This document shows positions 1 to 7,742 of a DNA stretch of 41,661 bases, one piece after another (the stretch's first letter is position 1; the number at the start of each line of letters is the position of its first letter). Origin of the DNA: Lachnospiraceae bacterium (GTDB lineage: Bacteria; Bacillota; Clostridia; Lachnospirales; Lachnospiraceae); the NCBI GenBank assembly GCA_017432565.1, contig JAFRIW010000047.1, positions 1-41,661 of the forward strand, given 5' to 3'. The notes beneath the pieces were generated by a model, which was not told where the DNA came from, made no database searches, and saw only the letters and a list, made by a program, of their open reading frames with translations. Made by a program: the position numbers and the translations under genes.

Positions 1-73
1 AATATCCTGTTCCTCAGAGCACCCTGCCGGATGCTCTGTTTGTCATGCAGTTTTCAATGTCCTGATACTCATC

Positions 74-92
74 GTTCCTGCAAGGCAGGAAC
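74..92. other. Short perfect hairpin near window start
   Basis: An 8-bp perfect inverted repeat, GTTCCTGC at 74-81 and GCAGGAAC at 85-92, with a three-base loop. It lies downstream of the glycosyltransferase stop on the minus strand. No T-run follows on that strand, so a rho-independent terminator is not well supported. No gene is evident in bases 1-152. Confidence 0.3.
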
Positions 93-152
93 TGATTACA
101 ATCGTTAATTTCGACCTTGACTTTTAATAGTCAGTCTTTCTCTAAAGGTTAT

Positions 153-1382
153 TTATGCCTTTTCATAATCCGCCAGCATCTGACGGATGGTATTCTGTAC
201 CTGCGGGGCGGCCTCTCCCCATTCAAAATCAGGCCGGAGTCCGTCCCATTTCCGCTTCAGGATATTCTTCCTCACCAACTTTTCTCCCGAGGCGATCAGC
301 TGAGGGATCTGCAGGCTGGTGAAATCCGCCGCCTCCCGAAGATCCCAGTCTTCTCCGATGGTCATTCCGTACAGGACCAGCTTGATATCCTTCAGATCCA
401 GGTCCAGCGCGCCCGCTGCTGTCTCCAGCTGCCGGTCCAGACGCTTTCTTTCGATATACAGACGGGTGTAGGCATTCTGCTCCGCACTCTCTCTGAGTGC
501 CGCGCTGACCCGCTCTTTCCCGAGCTTCTTCGTTGTAGGGCTGATCGGACTTGCGGAGCCGTCGCCGGCCGAGCTGAACAGGAATGCGTAGATAAAAGGC
601 TTGCGCTGCTGATATTCCGTCTCCGGCAGAATCTTTTTATAGAACTGATCGTAATACTCGATCATGCTCAGCTTCATGCGCACGACACTGCTCGCGTTGA
701 TGTTCGAGTTGACTAAAGACCCCTCTGTCTTCACATAGTAATAAACCGGCACCTGCAGCACGGCGATCCGGCTGCAGTGGCTGACATACTCCAGATTGAA
801 GACGAAATCCTCACACCAGCTGATCTCCGGATCCATCTCGATATTGAATTCACGGATCAGGCTGGCTTTGTAGAGCTTGTTCCACAGAACGCCGTAGTAG
901 AAATCCGCGGGATTTTTCATCATATAATCCGCGTATTCCGAGGTGTAGAGAACCGTCTCGTTCTCAATATCACCCTTCGGGGACGTCCGGTCGCCGATCA
1001 CGCGGTAGAAATCCGAGATCACCATATCGGCGTCGTTCTCCTGCATTGAGCGGAGCATCAGCTTGACCGCCTCCCGGTCCAGCCAGTCATCCGCATCGAC
1101 AAACTGGATATAATCGCCCTGCGCGAGGGCAATGCCCTTATTTCTTGTGTCCGAGACACCCGAGTTTTCCTTGTGGAGCACCCGGACCCTGCTGTCCGCC
1201 TGCTCGTACGCATCCAGGATCTGCGGGGAATCATCCCTGCTCCCGTCGTCGATCAGAATCAGTTCGAGATCCGTCATGTCCTGCGACAGAATGCTGTCAA
1301 TACATCTGTGCAGCGCTGTTTTCTCATCTTTCCACGGCTTTGCCGCATTATATACGGGAACAATCACACTTACGACCGGCAT
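153..1382 (-). CDS. Family 2 glycosyltransferase
   Basis: Cytoplasmic inverting glycosyltransferase of the GT2 (GT-A fold) family, which transfers a sugar from a nucleotide-sugar donor, typically in cell-surface polysaccharide synthesis. The N-terminal third carries the hallmarks: VSVIVPVYN at residues 4-12, IDDGS at 44-48 and VDADDW at 95-100 (the DxD-type metal/nucleotide site). The C-terminal 200 residues are helical and charged and match no domain I can name. There is no transmembrane segment. The ATG follows AAAGGAG at good spacing. It diverges from an AEC permease and has no other polysaccharide gene beside it, so acceptor and donor cannot be deduced. Confidence 0.9.
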   Translation of the reverse strand: MPVVSVIVPVYNAAKPWKDEKTALHRCIDSILSQDMTDLELILIDDGSRDDSPQILDAYEQADSRVRVLHKENSGVSDTRNKGIALAQGDYIQFVDADDWLDREAVKLMLRSMQENDADMVISDFYRVIGDRTSPKGDIENETVLYTSEYADYMMKNPADFYYGVLWNKLYKASLIREFNIEMDPEISWCEDFVFNLEYVSHCSRIAVLQVPVYYYVKTEGSLVNSNINASSVVRMKLSMIEYYDQFYKKILPETEYQQRKPFIYAFLFSSAGDGSASPISPTTKKLGKERVSAALRESAEQNAYTRLYIERKRLDRQLETAAGALDLDLKDIKLVLYGMTIGEDWDLREAADFTSLQIPQLIASGEKLVRKNILKRKWDGLRPDFEWGEAAPQVQNTIRQMLADYEKA

Positions 1383-1419
1383 CTTTTTTTACTCCTTTCA
1401 CGGTTCCTTCTACGAGGCT

Positions 1420-1467
1420 ATTATACCTTTTCTGCCACTTGATTTGCAGACCGTTTTTCAGCACAAT
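1420..1467. promoter_or_regulatory. Divergent promoters for glycosyltransferase and AEC permease
   Basis: On the minus strand a consensus -10 TATAAT (1420-1425) lies about 40 bases upstream of the glycosyltransferase ATG; its -35 is weak. On the plus strand TTGATT (1439-1444) and CACAAT (1462-1467) are 17 bases apart and precede the permease. The two promoters overlap back to back. Assignment is by eye. Confidence 0.5.
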
Positions 1468-1524
1468 AGAGGACAGAACGCGCGAAGGTTTCCGCTATTA
1501 CATAACGAAAGGATGTTTTCTCTC

Positions 1525-2454
1525 ATGTCGATTGTTTCCCTGACGGTTCACCAGCTGCTGATCATGGCTGTCTATATGCTCACCGGTTATTTTCTCCGGC
1601 GTCTGAATATCCTCACCCGGGCCGGCAGCAAGGATCTCGCCGGCATGCTGGTCAAGCTGGTCATTCCCGCGATCCTGATCAACAGCTTCTGCGAGACTTA
1701 CTCGCCGGAAAGACTTCTGCAGCTGCTGCAGTGCACCGTGATCGCCGCCCTGCTGCTCGGTCTCTCCATCCTCATCTCCCATCTGATCTATCGCGGAAGA
1801 CCCCTGGAGGACTTCGGCGCGTCCTTTTCCAACGCAGGTTTCATGGGAATTCCGCTGGTGCGGGCGGTCTTCGGCGCCGAGGCGGTTTTTTACATCGTTC
1901 CTTTTGTCGCACTTCTGAATGTCCTGCAGTGGACCTACGGGTGTGATCTCTTAAGGGGCGTGAAGGAAAAGAAAACAGCCGCCGGACTTCTCCGGCAGCT
2001 GCTCTGGAATCCGCCGATGGTCGGTATCGGAATCGGCATCCTGATTTTTCTCTCCGGAAGGGGCGATGCCCTTCCCTCGCTGGCGGCCACGACGCTCTCC
2101 GGAATCTGTGCACTTAACACGCCGCTCGCGATGATGGTGCTGGGTGTTTATCTGGCGGACGAGAAGCTTCTGACCGTATTCACCACGCCGTCTCTTTACG
2201 GCGTCAGCTTTGTCCGGCTGCTTCTGATCCCTTTGCTCTCCATCCTTGTGCTCCGATTCCTTCCGTTCTCCTCAGAGATGAGCCGGGCGATCCTGCTCTG
2301 CGCGGCGGCGCCGGTCGGCGCCAATGTCGCGGTCTATGCTCAGCTGTACGGGAAGGACTACGCGCATGCCAGCAAAATTGTCGTGCTGTCGACGATCTTA
2401 AGTCTCGTCACGCTTCCCCTGATTGCCGCGGTGTCCGCTCTGCTTCCTCAATAG
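1525..2454 (+). CDS. AEC (auxin efflux carrier) family permease
   Basis: Integral membrane transporter of the AEC family, 309 residues and about ten hydrophobic helices, which matches the family. Bacterial members (MleP, MdcF and relatives) usually move organic acids such as malate or malonate; the substrate here is unknown. Visible family features are the N-terminal GYFLRRLNIL segment, the SNAGFMGIPL motif in the middle, and LCAAAPVGANVAVYAQLYG near the C-terminus. The start at 1525 is chosen because GAAAGGA at 1507-1513 lies 11 bases upstream; an ATG at 1513 overlaps that site. The 3' end overlaps the convergent secreted-protein gene by seven bases. Confidence 0.87.
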   Translation: MSIVSLTVHQLLIMAVYMLTGYFLRRLNILTRAGSKDLAGMLVKLVIPAILINSFCETYSPERLLQLLQCTVIAALLLGLSILISHLIYRGRPLEDFGASFSNAGFMGIPLVRAVFGAEAVFYIVPFVALLNVLQWTYGCDLLRGVKEKKTAAGLLRQLLWNPPMVGIGIGILIFLSGRGDALPSLAATTLSGICALNTPLAMMVLGVYLADEKLLTVFTTPSLYGVSFVRLLLIPLLSILVLRFLPFSSEMSRAILLCAAAPVGANVAVYAQLYGKDYAHASKIVVLSTILSLVTLPLIAAVSALLPQ

Positions 2455-3164
2455 ACACCGTACAGACCTGCCAGGTACATGAATCCGCAGAATCCGTCCG
2501 CGTTGAACAGAGCATTGGCATTGGTGCCTGCAGGGACGATCGTGTTCAGCGTCTGGCCCTGGTTCACAAACCGGACGGCGACGGTGACGTCAGGGCGTGC
2601 TGCCCATGCATCCCGGACCGGAGCTGTGAAGCTGTTGAACTGGCTTCCTGCATTGATGACCACGGTCTCACCGGGCTGTGCGTTGTAGATCGCCGCGGAG
2701 ATCTTCTGGTTGAAAGCGTTGTAATCGCCGATGTTGCTGAAGTCATACATGACCGTTCCGGCCGGTGTTCCCGGGATCACGTTCTGTGCGACCGTTCCGT
2801 TTACGCGGACGTTGACACAATCATAGAAGTCACGGTCATATGCGTAGAAGAGCACTGCGACGTTGGGAGATTTCTCATCGGCACCGATATAGACGGTGAC
2901 GGAGGCATTGCCGATATCCTGTCCGTTGTCGATCACGGCGTAGGTGTCGCTGCTCTGGTTGTCAATCACGAAGACCTTGAATTTCTCTTTCGCAAAAAGC
3001 TGAATCTGTGTGCTTCCGCCTCTCTCTGCGGTGACGGCCTGTGAAGTGACAAAGTCGTAAGTGTTTGTGTCCTTGCCGGCTGCGAAAACTGTCATACCCA
3101 GTGTCAGAGTCAGTGCCAGGACTGCTGCCATCATAACCATTGCTTTTTTCATGAACTTCTTCAT
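2448..3164 (-). CDS. Small secreted protein of unknown function
   Basis: A 238-residue exported protein that I do not recognise. It has a classical signal peptide: a Lys-rich start, a hydrophobic stretch of about 18 residues, and a probable cleavage after VFA near residue 28. The mature part is acidic and rich in Thr, Val and Asn, with predicted beta character and no anchor, LPxTG or repeat. The C-terminus is unusually aromatic (FCGFMYLAGLYGVY). AGGAGG at 3173-3178 is only two bases from the ATG at 3170 but eight from the ATG at 3164, so I take the second. It lies just downstream of the EAL gene on the same strand, separated by a terminator. Confidence 0.8.
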   Translation of the reverse strand: MKKFMKKAMVMMAAVLALTLTLGMTVFAAGKDTNTYDFVTSQAVTAERGGSTQIQLFAKEKFKVFVIDNQSSDTYAVIDNGQDIGNASVTVYIGADEKSPNVAVLFYAYDRDFYDCVNVRVNGTVAQNVIPGTPAGTVMYDFSNIGDYNAFNQKISAAIYNAQPGETVVINAGSQFNSFTAPVRDAWAARPDVTVAVRFVNQGQTLNTIVPAGTNANALFNADGFCGFMYLAGLYGVY

Positions 3165-3323
3165 TTTCATTACCTCCTGCGGTATTTCCGCTTTTTCTGA
3201 TTTTTCTGTCCTTTTGTTTTTTATTCTGTGTCTTTTCTGCTGAAACTCTCTGCTGTTTTCTTTGTACAGTCATCATCTTAACAGTGGTATCATCACACAA
3301 CTGTCACAAACGATCACAAAAAA

Positions 3324-3361
3324 AGCAGGACAGAAAATTTTTCTCTGTCCTGCTCCGTTTT
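3324..3361 (-). terminator. Rho-independent terminator after the EAL gene
   Basis: AGCAGGACAGA (3324-3334) pairs perfectly with TCTGTCCTGCT (3344-3354), an 11-bp stem with a nine-base loop. On the minus strand the stem is followed by a run of Ts, placing it 33 bases past the EAL stop codon. A T-run also follows on the plus strand, so it may act both ways. Confidence 0.85.
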
Positions 3362-3386
3362 TTATTTTCTTCCCTGTGTGCCGTCC

Positions 3387-4274
3387 TTATTTCCAGTGGC
3401 TTAAGACAAACTGAAACTCTTCTTTTGAGAGCGGCTCGAAGAAACAGAATCCCTGAAGAGCGTCACACTGCATGGCGCGCAGAATGCCCGCCTGCTCTTC
3501 TGTCTCAACACCTTCCACGATGACCTGCATGCCCATCTTCTTTACTAAAGAAGCGGTTTCCTTCACAAGCGCATCGCCTTTGATCGTTCCGAGATTATCA
3601 GTCATGCTCTTGTCCAGCTTGACTGTGTCATAGGGAATGGCTGCAAGACCTGCAAGGCCGGAAGAATCCTGGCCGAGTCCGTCCATGGTCACATAGAGTC
3701 TGTGCGCATGATATACGTCAGCCAGCTGTGCCAGCTGCTCCGTGGCAACCGCTCCGTTTTCCGTGATTTCAACCTGCACGGCGCCTTCCATCAGCTCAGC
3801 CGCATCATACAGCGCTGCGATCGCAGGGTCATTTACTTCCCTCTGAAGAGTGGCGCCGGAGAGATTGACCGAGATCGGCACCAGCATGCCGCCGTTTGCA
3901 ATCTGCTCACTCTGGAAGCTGCAGGCCTGACGAAATACATATTCATCGAGATCCGTAATTTTGCCCGCCTCTTCCAGCGCGGGAATAAAATCGCCCGCCG
4001 GCAGCAGGCTGCCGTCGCGGTTCCATCTCGCAAGGGCCTCCGCCCCGCAGACCGTTCCGGTTGCGGCATCGACGATCGGCTGGAACCAGACTTCAATGTC
4101 TCCCGCGGCCAATGCACTGTCAAACATGACTGCCACTTCATTCTGTCTCTGCTCAGCGGTCTGTTCCCCCTTGAAAATCTTCCCGCTCAGCGCGAAAGCC
4201 ATTACAAAGCTCTCCACACAGATGATCAGAAGAAGGGTCACAAGAATACTCTTATAATCTTTCCTGTCCTGCAT
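3387..4274 (-). CDS. Membrane-anchored EAL-domain protein with altered DDFG motif
   Basis: EAL proteins hydrolyse or bind cyclic di-GMP. This 295-residue protein has one N-terminal transmembrane helix (about 8-30), no GGDEF domain, and an EAL domain from about residue 45 to the end. Expected residues are present: E79 of EAL, N137 (VNLS), E169 (EITE), K219 (VKLDK), E254 (EGVET) and Q284 (LQG). The loop-6 motif, normally DDFGTGYSSL, reads MDGLGQDSSGL here: D198 is kept but the second metal-binding Asp is G199. Phosphodiesterase activity may therefore be lost or reduced, leaving a possible c-di-GMP sensor role. That is inference. It has its own promoter and terminator. Confidence 0.9.
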   Translation of the reverse strand: MQDRKDYKSILVTLLLIICVESFVMAFALSGKIFKGEQTAEQRQNEVAVMFDSALAAGDIEVWFQPIVDAATGTVCGAEALARWNRDGSLLPAGDFIPALEEAGKITDLDEYVFRQACSFQSEQIANGGMLVPISVNLSGATLQREVNDPAIAALYDAAELMEGAVQVEITENGAVATEQLAQLADVYHAHRLYVTMDGLGQDSSGLAGLAAIPYDTVKLDKSMTDNLGTIKGDALVKETASLVKKMGMQVIVEGVETEEQAGILRAMQCDALQGFCFFEPLSKEEFQFVLSHWK

Positions 4275-4335
4275 GAGAATCTCCTCTCCCCTGTCCGGTT
4301 TTTTCTGTTTTATGACTCAGAATTGTCATACTGTC

Positions 4336-4364
4336 ATTATAATGTTTTTTTCTGCATACTCCAA
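4336..4364 (-). promoter_or_regulatory. SigA-type promoter of the EAL gene
   Basis: On the minus strand, -35 TTGGAG (4359-4364) and a consensus -10 TATAAT (4336-4341) have a 17-base spacer. It lies about 60 bases upstream of the EAL start codon. Confidence 0.65.
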
Positions 4365-4430
4365 CAATTATCAGACAGGAATTCGACCGGATTTTGTCAA
4401 AATATGGAATTGCGGTCCTGACAGTGATGG

Positions 4431-4459
4431 TTGAAAGGGATGGCGCGGCACTTTATAAT
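4431..4459 (+). promoter_or_regulatory. SigA-type promoter of the double-glycine peptide gene
   Basis: TTGAAA (4431-4436) and TATAAT (4454-4459) are separated by exactly 17 bases. The expected transcript begins near 4466 and has a leader of about 70 bases, containing a small CGGAAG/CTTCCG hairpin, before the start at 4536. The promoter covers an in-frame upstream ATG at 4431 and argues against that longer reading. Confidence 0.75.
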
Positions 4460-4535
4460 GAGTTGTCGGAACGGTCGGAAGGATTCTTTCTTCCGGCAGG
4501 GCAATTCAGGAAACCGTACAGAAGAGGTAAATACG

Positions 4536-4760
4536 ATGGAAAATAAAAATAAAGAAATGCTTCAGCCGGAGGCGCTGGATCAGGTCGCGGGCGGCGCAGG
4601 CCTTGCCGAGGAAAAGCAGGCTGAATTCGAAGCCGCCTGGGAAAAGCTGCTGATGGAGCAGGAGGGTTATTCCGGCATGCAGAAGGCGGAGCTGTTTATC
4701 GGCTGGCAGAAGGCCGGCTATCCTGTCGACGCCGCTGATTATATTAAGAAGAACCGCTGA
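4536..4760 (+). CDS. 74-residue peptide with double-glycine leader (possible bacteriocin or RiPP-like precursor)
   Basis: A small protein whose first 20 residues look like a double-glycine leader: polar Asn/Lys start, then LQPEALDQVAGG with the Leu-x-x-Val-Ala-Gly-Gly pattern cleaved by C39-type peptidase transporters and seen in many peptide precursors. The remaining 54 residues (from AGLAEE) are Glu/Lys/Ala-rich, lack Cys, contain two Trp and end in YIKKNR; they look amphipathic-helical. AAGAGG at 4522-4527 sets the start at 4536. A strong promoter precedes it and a threonine aldolase follows after 34 bases. No peptidase, ABC exporter, immunity or modification gene is in the window, so export and function are inference. 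An ordinary small cytosolic protein is the alternative. Confidence 0.72.
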   Translation: MENKNKEMLQPEALDQVAGGAGLAEEKQAEFEAAWEKLLMEQEGYSGMQKAELFIGWQKAGYPVDAADYIKKNR

Positions 4761-4794
4761 ACTGATTCTGAGCGAAAGAAAGAGTTGTATCCGT

Positions 4795-5832
4795 ATGAGT
4801 GAAAACAGACTGATCTTTACTTCCGACTATCTGGAAGGCGCACATCCGCTGATTCTGCAGCGGCTTGCGGAAACGAATCTGGTGAAATCCGCCGGCTACG
4901 GACTCGACGAATTCTCAGAGTCGGCGAGAGAAAAAATCCGCACTGCCTGCAAGGCTCCCGATGCGGATGTCTTCTTCCTGTCCGGGGGCACGCAGACCAA
5001 CGCCGTGATGATCGGTGCGATGCTCCGTCCCTACCAGGGCGTGATTTCGGCACTGACCGGGCATATCAACGGACATGAGGCCGGCGCCATCGAGGCGGGC
5101 GGTCACAAGGTTCTGACGCTTCCTCAGTCCGCGGGCAAGCTCTCCGCCGACGATCTTTCCGCTTTACTGGAAGCTTACCGGCAGGATGAAAATCACGATC
5201 ACATGGTCATGCCGGGAATGGTTTATCTCTCGCAGCCCACGGAGTATAGTACGCTGTATTCACTGGAAGAGCTCACGCAGATCAGCAGTATCTGCCGGTC
5301 CGCCGGGATTCCACTGTTTGTGGACGGCGCCCGGCTGGCTTACGCCCTGGCCTGTCCCTCAAATGATGTCACACTCCCGGATCTCGCCGCGCTGTGCGAT
5401 GCTTTTTACATCGGCGGCACGAAATGCGGCGCGCTGTTCGGCGAGGCCGTGGTTATCCCGCAGCATGACAGCGTCCCGCACCTTTTCACCATCATCAAGC
5501 AGCAGGGCGCACTGCTGGCGAAGGGCCGGGTCGCCGGTATTCAGTTTGAGACGCTGTTTACGGATGATCTGTATCTGCACATCGGTCAGCCGGCCATTGA
5601 GGCCGCGGACCGGATCCGCGCGGCGCTGAAGGAAAAGGGCTATCGTCTGACACCTGAGACACCGACCAATCAGATTTTTATCGAAGTAACCCGGGATCGC
5701 GCTGCAGAACTTCAGGCACAGGTTGTACTGGGCTTCTGGGAAAATGTGGATGAAAACCACCTCGTCCTGCGCATCGCGACCAGCTGGGCGACGCAGCCTG
5801 AGGATGTCGACCGGCTCATTGAACTTCTGTGA
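4795..5832 (+). CDS. ltaE: Low-specificity L-threonine aldolase-like PLP enzyme
   Basis: Fold-type I PLP enzyme of the beta-eliminating lyase/threonine aldolase family, cleaving L-threonine or L-allo-threonine to glycine and acetaldehyde in the cytosol. Landmarks: FLSGGTQTN (61-69, phosphate binding), the TGHINGHEAGAIE segment around 88-100 with the stacking His, FVDGAR (175-180, Asp contacting the pyridine nitrogen), and YIGGTKCG with the probable Schiff-base Lys at 210. The length of 345 is normal. It lies 34 bases after the double-glycine peptide gene and is probably co-transcribed with it, although its own ribosome site is weak. A strong terminator follows. Stereospecificity cannot be read from the sequence. 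Confidence 0.9.
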   Translation: MSENRLIFTSDYLEGAHPLILQRLAETNLVKSAGYGLDEFSESAREKIRTACKAPDADVFFLSGGTQTNAVMIGAMLRPYQGVISALTGHINGHEAGAIEAGGHKVLTLPQSAGKLSADDLSALLEAYRQDENHDHMVMPGMVYLSQPTEYSTLYSLEELTQISSICRSAGIPLFVDGARLAYALACPSNDVTLPDLAALCDAFYIGGTKCGALFGEAVVIPQHDSVPHLFTIIKQQGALLAKGRVAGIQFETLFTDDLYLHIGQPAIEAADRIRAALKEKGYRLTPETPTNQIFIEVTRDRAAELQAQVVLGFWENVDENHLVLRIATSWATQPEDVDRLIELL

Positions 5833-5860
5833 GCAAACCGGATGGAAAATGAATTTCCAT

Positions 5861-5896
5861 AAAAAAGATGTCAGGGAAAACCTGTCATCTTTTTTT
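5861..5896 (+). terminator. Terminator between the aldolase and DUF454 genes
   Basis: AAGATGTCAGG and CCTGTCATCTT form an 11-bp stem with one mismatch, flanked by six As on the left and seven Ts on the right. It works in either direction by sequence and ends the aldolase transcript, 28 bases after its stop. The right edge reaches the stop codon of the convergent DUF454 gene. Confidence 0.8.
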
Positions 5897-6141
5897 CATC
5901 CTTCGATTGCCTGCAGAAGTCTTTTCGTATAGCGGTTTGCCTCAATTCTCCACCGGATATGTTTCCGGTACAGCTTCGAAGAAAGAATCTTCGCGCGGAA
6001 CCGTCCGGAGCCCTTCATGAGCAGGAACAATCCGCCCGCCAGAAAAGGAATCTGCGGAATCACAGGCAGTGCCAGACCGATCAGTCCCAGCACCAGTAAT
6101 ATGACTCCCCCCACAAGGCAGATCATTCTTTTCATACTCAA
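5896..6141 (-). CDS. DUF454 (YbaN-like) small membrane protein, short form
   Basis: An 81-residue inner-membrane protein with two close hydrophobic helices (about 5-22 and 30-43) split by the family signature LPVIPQIPF at residues 25-33, followed by a basic tail. DUF454/YbaN proteins are of unknown function and usually run to about 115-130 residues, so this one is short at the C-terminus. The TTG at 6141 is preferred: GGAGGT at 6149-6154 is seven bases away, against thirteen for the ATG at 6135. A -10-like TATAAT (6165-6170, minus strand) with TTCCAT 17 bases further up lies just upstream. It diverges from the aldo/keto reductase. Confidence 0.75.
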   Translation of the reverse strand: MSMKRMICLVGGVILLVLGLIGLALPVIPQIPFLAGGLFLLMKGSGRFRAKILSSKLYRKHIRWRIEANRYTKRLLQAIEG

Positions 6142-6212
6142 TAATCATACCTCCGTGTTCAACCATTATATCCCGCCTCGTGCTAAAATGGAACTAAAAA
6201 AGGAGTTGTGCG

Positions 6213-7178
6213 ATGAAATACAGAATGATCGAAGGAATTGACAAGCCTTTATCTGCCCTGACCTACGGAACGCCCGGGCCTGCCTTCGTGGGCGGCCAGT
6301 ACCGGGACGCTGCTTTCCGGGTGTATGACCTGGCGTGGGAAGCGGGTTTCAGGACCTATGACACCGCGCACAGCTACGGCGCCGGTGAAGAGACGCTGGG
6401 CGCATGGCTTGCTTCAAGGGGACACCGGGGTGAAGCCGTCATTCTTGACAAGGGCTGCAATCCGGGACAGAAGGGCTGTGACGATGTCTTCAGCGCACAG
6501 ACGATCCGGGAACAGCTCGAAGAATCCCTCCGGAAGCTGCAGACAGATCATGTGGAGCTGTACATTCTCCACCGGGACGATCCCGCCGTACCGGTCGATA
6601 CTATCGTTGAAGAGCTGAATCTTCTGAAGAAAGAAGGAAAGATTCTGCGCTTCGGCGGATCCAACTGGACCATGGAGCGGGTCATGGCGGCAAATGCCTA
6701 TGCGGATGCGCACGGTCTGACCGGCTTTACGGTTGTCAGCCCGGCCTATTCGCTCGTCGAGTATATACACGATCCCTGGGGCGGAAGTGTCGCGCTCTCC
6801 GGTGCGGCGCAGCAGCCTTACCGCGACTGGCTCACGGAGAATCAGATGCCGGTCTTCTGCTATTCTTCTTCCGCGAGAGGTTATCTGTCGGGCAAATTCA
6901 GGACGGACGGCACGAAGCCTATTGAGGAATGCATCCGTCCCGAGCCGATCATGGAATATGATGCGCCGGTCAACCGCGCCCGCCTGCAGCGGGCCGAGAA
7001 GCTCGCAGCGGAAAAAGGCTGTCAGGTCCCGCAGATCGGCCTTGCCTGGCTGCTGCATCAGCCGGTCAATCTCTTCCCGATTGTCTCACCGACTTCGCCG
7101 GATCACATCGCCGATAATGTGAAAGCACTTGCGCTTTCCCTCACTGACGAAGAATGCAGCTGGCTTCTGAACGGCTAG
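6213..7178 (+). CDS. Aldo/keto reductase family oxidoreductase
   Basis: NAD(P)H-dependent reductase with a TIM-barrel fold, 321 residues. The AKR tetrad is visible: D50 and Y55 in YDTAHSYG, K80 in ILDKGCN and H120 in ILHRDDP. FGGSNW (residues 147-152) and the C-terminal segment FPIVSPTSPDHIADNV (cofactor phosphate loop) also fit. It resembles the YajO/Tas-like bacterial AKRs that reduce sugar-derived or other aldehydes; the substrate is unknown. A good site (AAAAAAGGAG) precedes the ATG. A GDSL hydrolase follows after 12 bases in the same direction and is likely co-transcribed. Confidence 0.88.
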   Translation: MKYRMIEGIDKPLSALTYGTPGPAFVGGQYRDAAFRVYDLAWEAGFRTYDTAHSYGAGEETLGAWLASRGHRGEAVILDKGCNPGQKGCDDVFSAQTIREQLEESLRKLQTDHVELYILHRDDPAVPVDTIVEELNLLKKEGKILRFGGSNWTMERVMAANAYADAHGLTGFTVVSPAYSLVEYIHDPWGGSVALSGAAQQPYRDWLTENQMPVFCYSSSARGYLSGKFRTDGTKPIEECIRPEPIMEYDAPVNRARLQRAEKLAAEKGCQVPQIGLAWLLHQPVNLFPIVSPTSPDHIADNVKALALSLTDEECSWLLNG

Positions 7179-7190
7179 AAAGGAAGTGCC

Positions 7191-7742
7191 TTGCAGACCA
7201 TCCTCTGTTTCGGTGATTCCAATACCTACGGCTTCGATCCGCGCTCCTATATCCCTGAGCAGTACCCGGAAAATGTGCGCTGGACCGGTCTGATCGCATC
7301 CGGGGAGCGGCAGATTATCAACTGCGGACAGAACGGACTCAGCGTCCCGCAGGATCCCGGTCTTTACGAAAGGATGATCCTGCGGCACAGCCCGGATCTT
7401 CTGCTTGTCATGCTGGGCTCAAATGACCTGTTAAACGGCCGGACGGCGGAGGAAACTGCGGAGCGTATGGAACGCTTTATCACCTGGCCGGCGTTCCGGG
7501 CTGCAGGCACGATCGCGCTCATCGCACCGCCGCCTTTTCAGCCCGGCGCCTGGATCGAAGGACCGGAAGTGATCACACAGTCCGTCCGCCTGGCCGGGCT
7601 GTACCGGGACATTGCCGGATACGCCGGTATTCTGTTTGCCGACGCCGGTGACTGGAAAATAGATCTTCTGTTCGACGGTGTACACTTTTCCCCGGAAGGC
7701 CACAGGGCTTTCGCGGAGGGTCTTCTCCGGGAAGTGTTATAA
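7191..7742 (+). CDS. SGNH/GDSL-family hydrolase
   Basis: Small cytosolic esterase or lipase-like enzyme of the SGNH superfamily. All blocks are seen: block I FGDSNTYG with nucleophile S10, block II Gly46 in NCGQNG, block III GSND with N78, and block V DGVHFSPEGH with D162 and H165. No signal peptide is present, suggesting an intracellular acyl or acetyl-ester substrate such as an acetylated sugar. The start is TTG at 7191, eight bases or less after AAAGGAAG. The 3' end overlaps the convergent kinase gene by six bases. It is probably transcribed with the upstream reductase. Confidence 0.88.
   Translation: MQTILCFGDSNTYGFDPRSYIPEQYPENVRWTGLIASGERQIINCGQNGLSVPQDPGLYERMILRHSPDLLLVMLGSNDLLNGRTAEETAERMERFITWPAFRAAGTIALIAPPPFQPGAWIEGPEVITQSVRLAGLYRDIAGYAGILFADAGDWKIDLLFDGVHFSPEGHRAFAEGLLREVL

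Noticed and set aside
1132..1524. N-terminal extension of the AEC permease frame back to 1132
   Set aside because: It overlaps the glycosyltransferase gene and both promoters; the ribosome site at 1507-1513 and family length fix the start at 1525.
4431..4535. 35-residue N-terminal extension of the double-glycine peptide
   Set aside because: The stretch contains the -35 and -10 promoter elements and would bury the double-glycine leader inside a longer protein.
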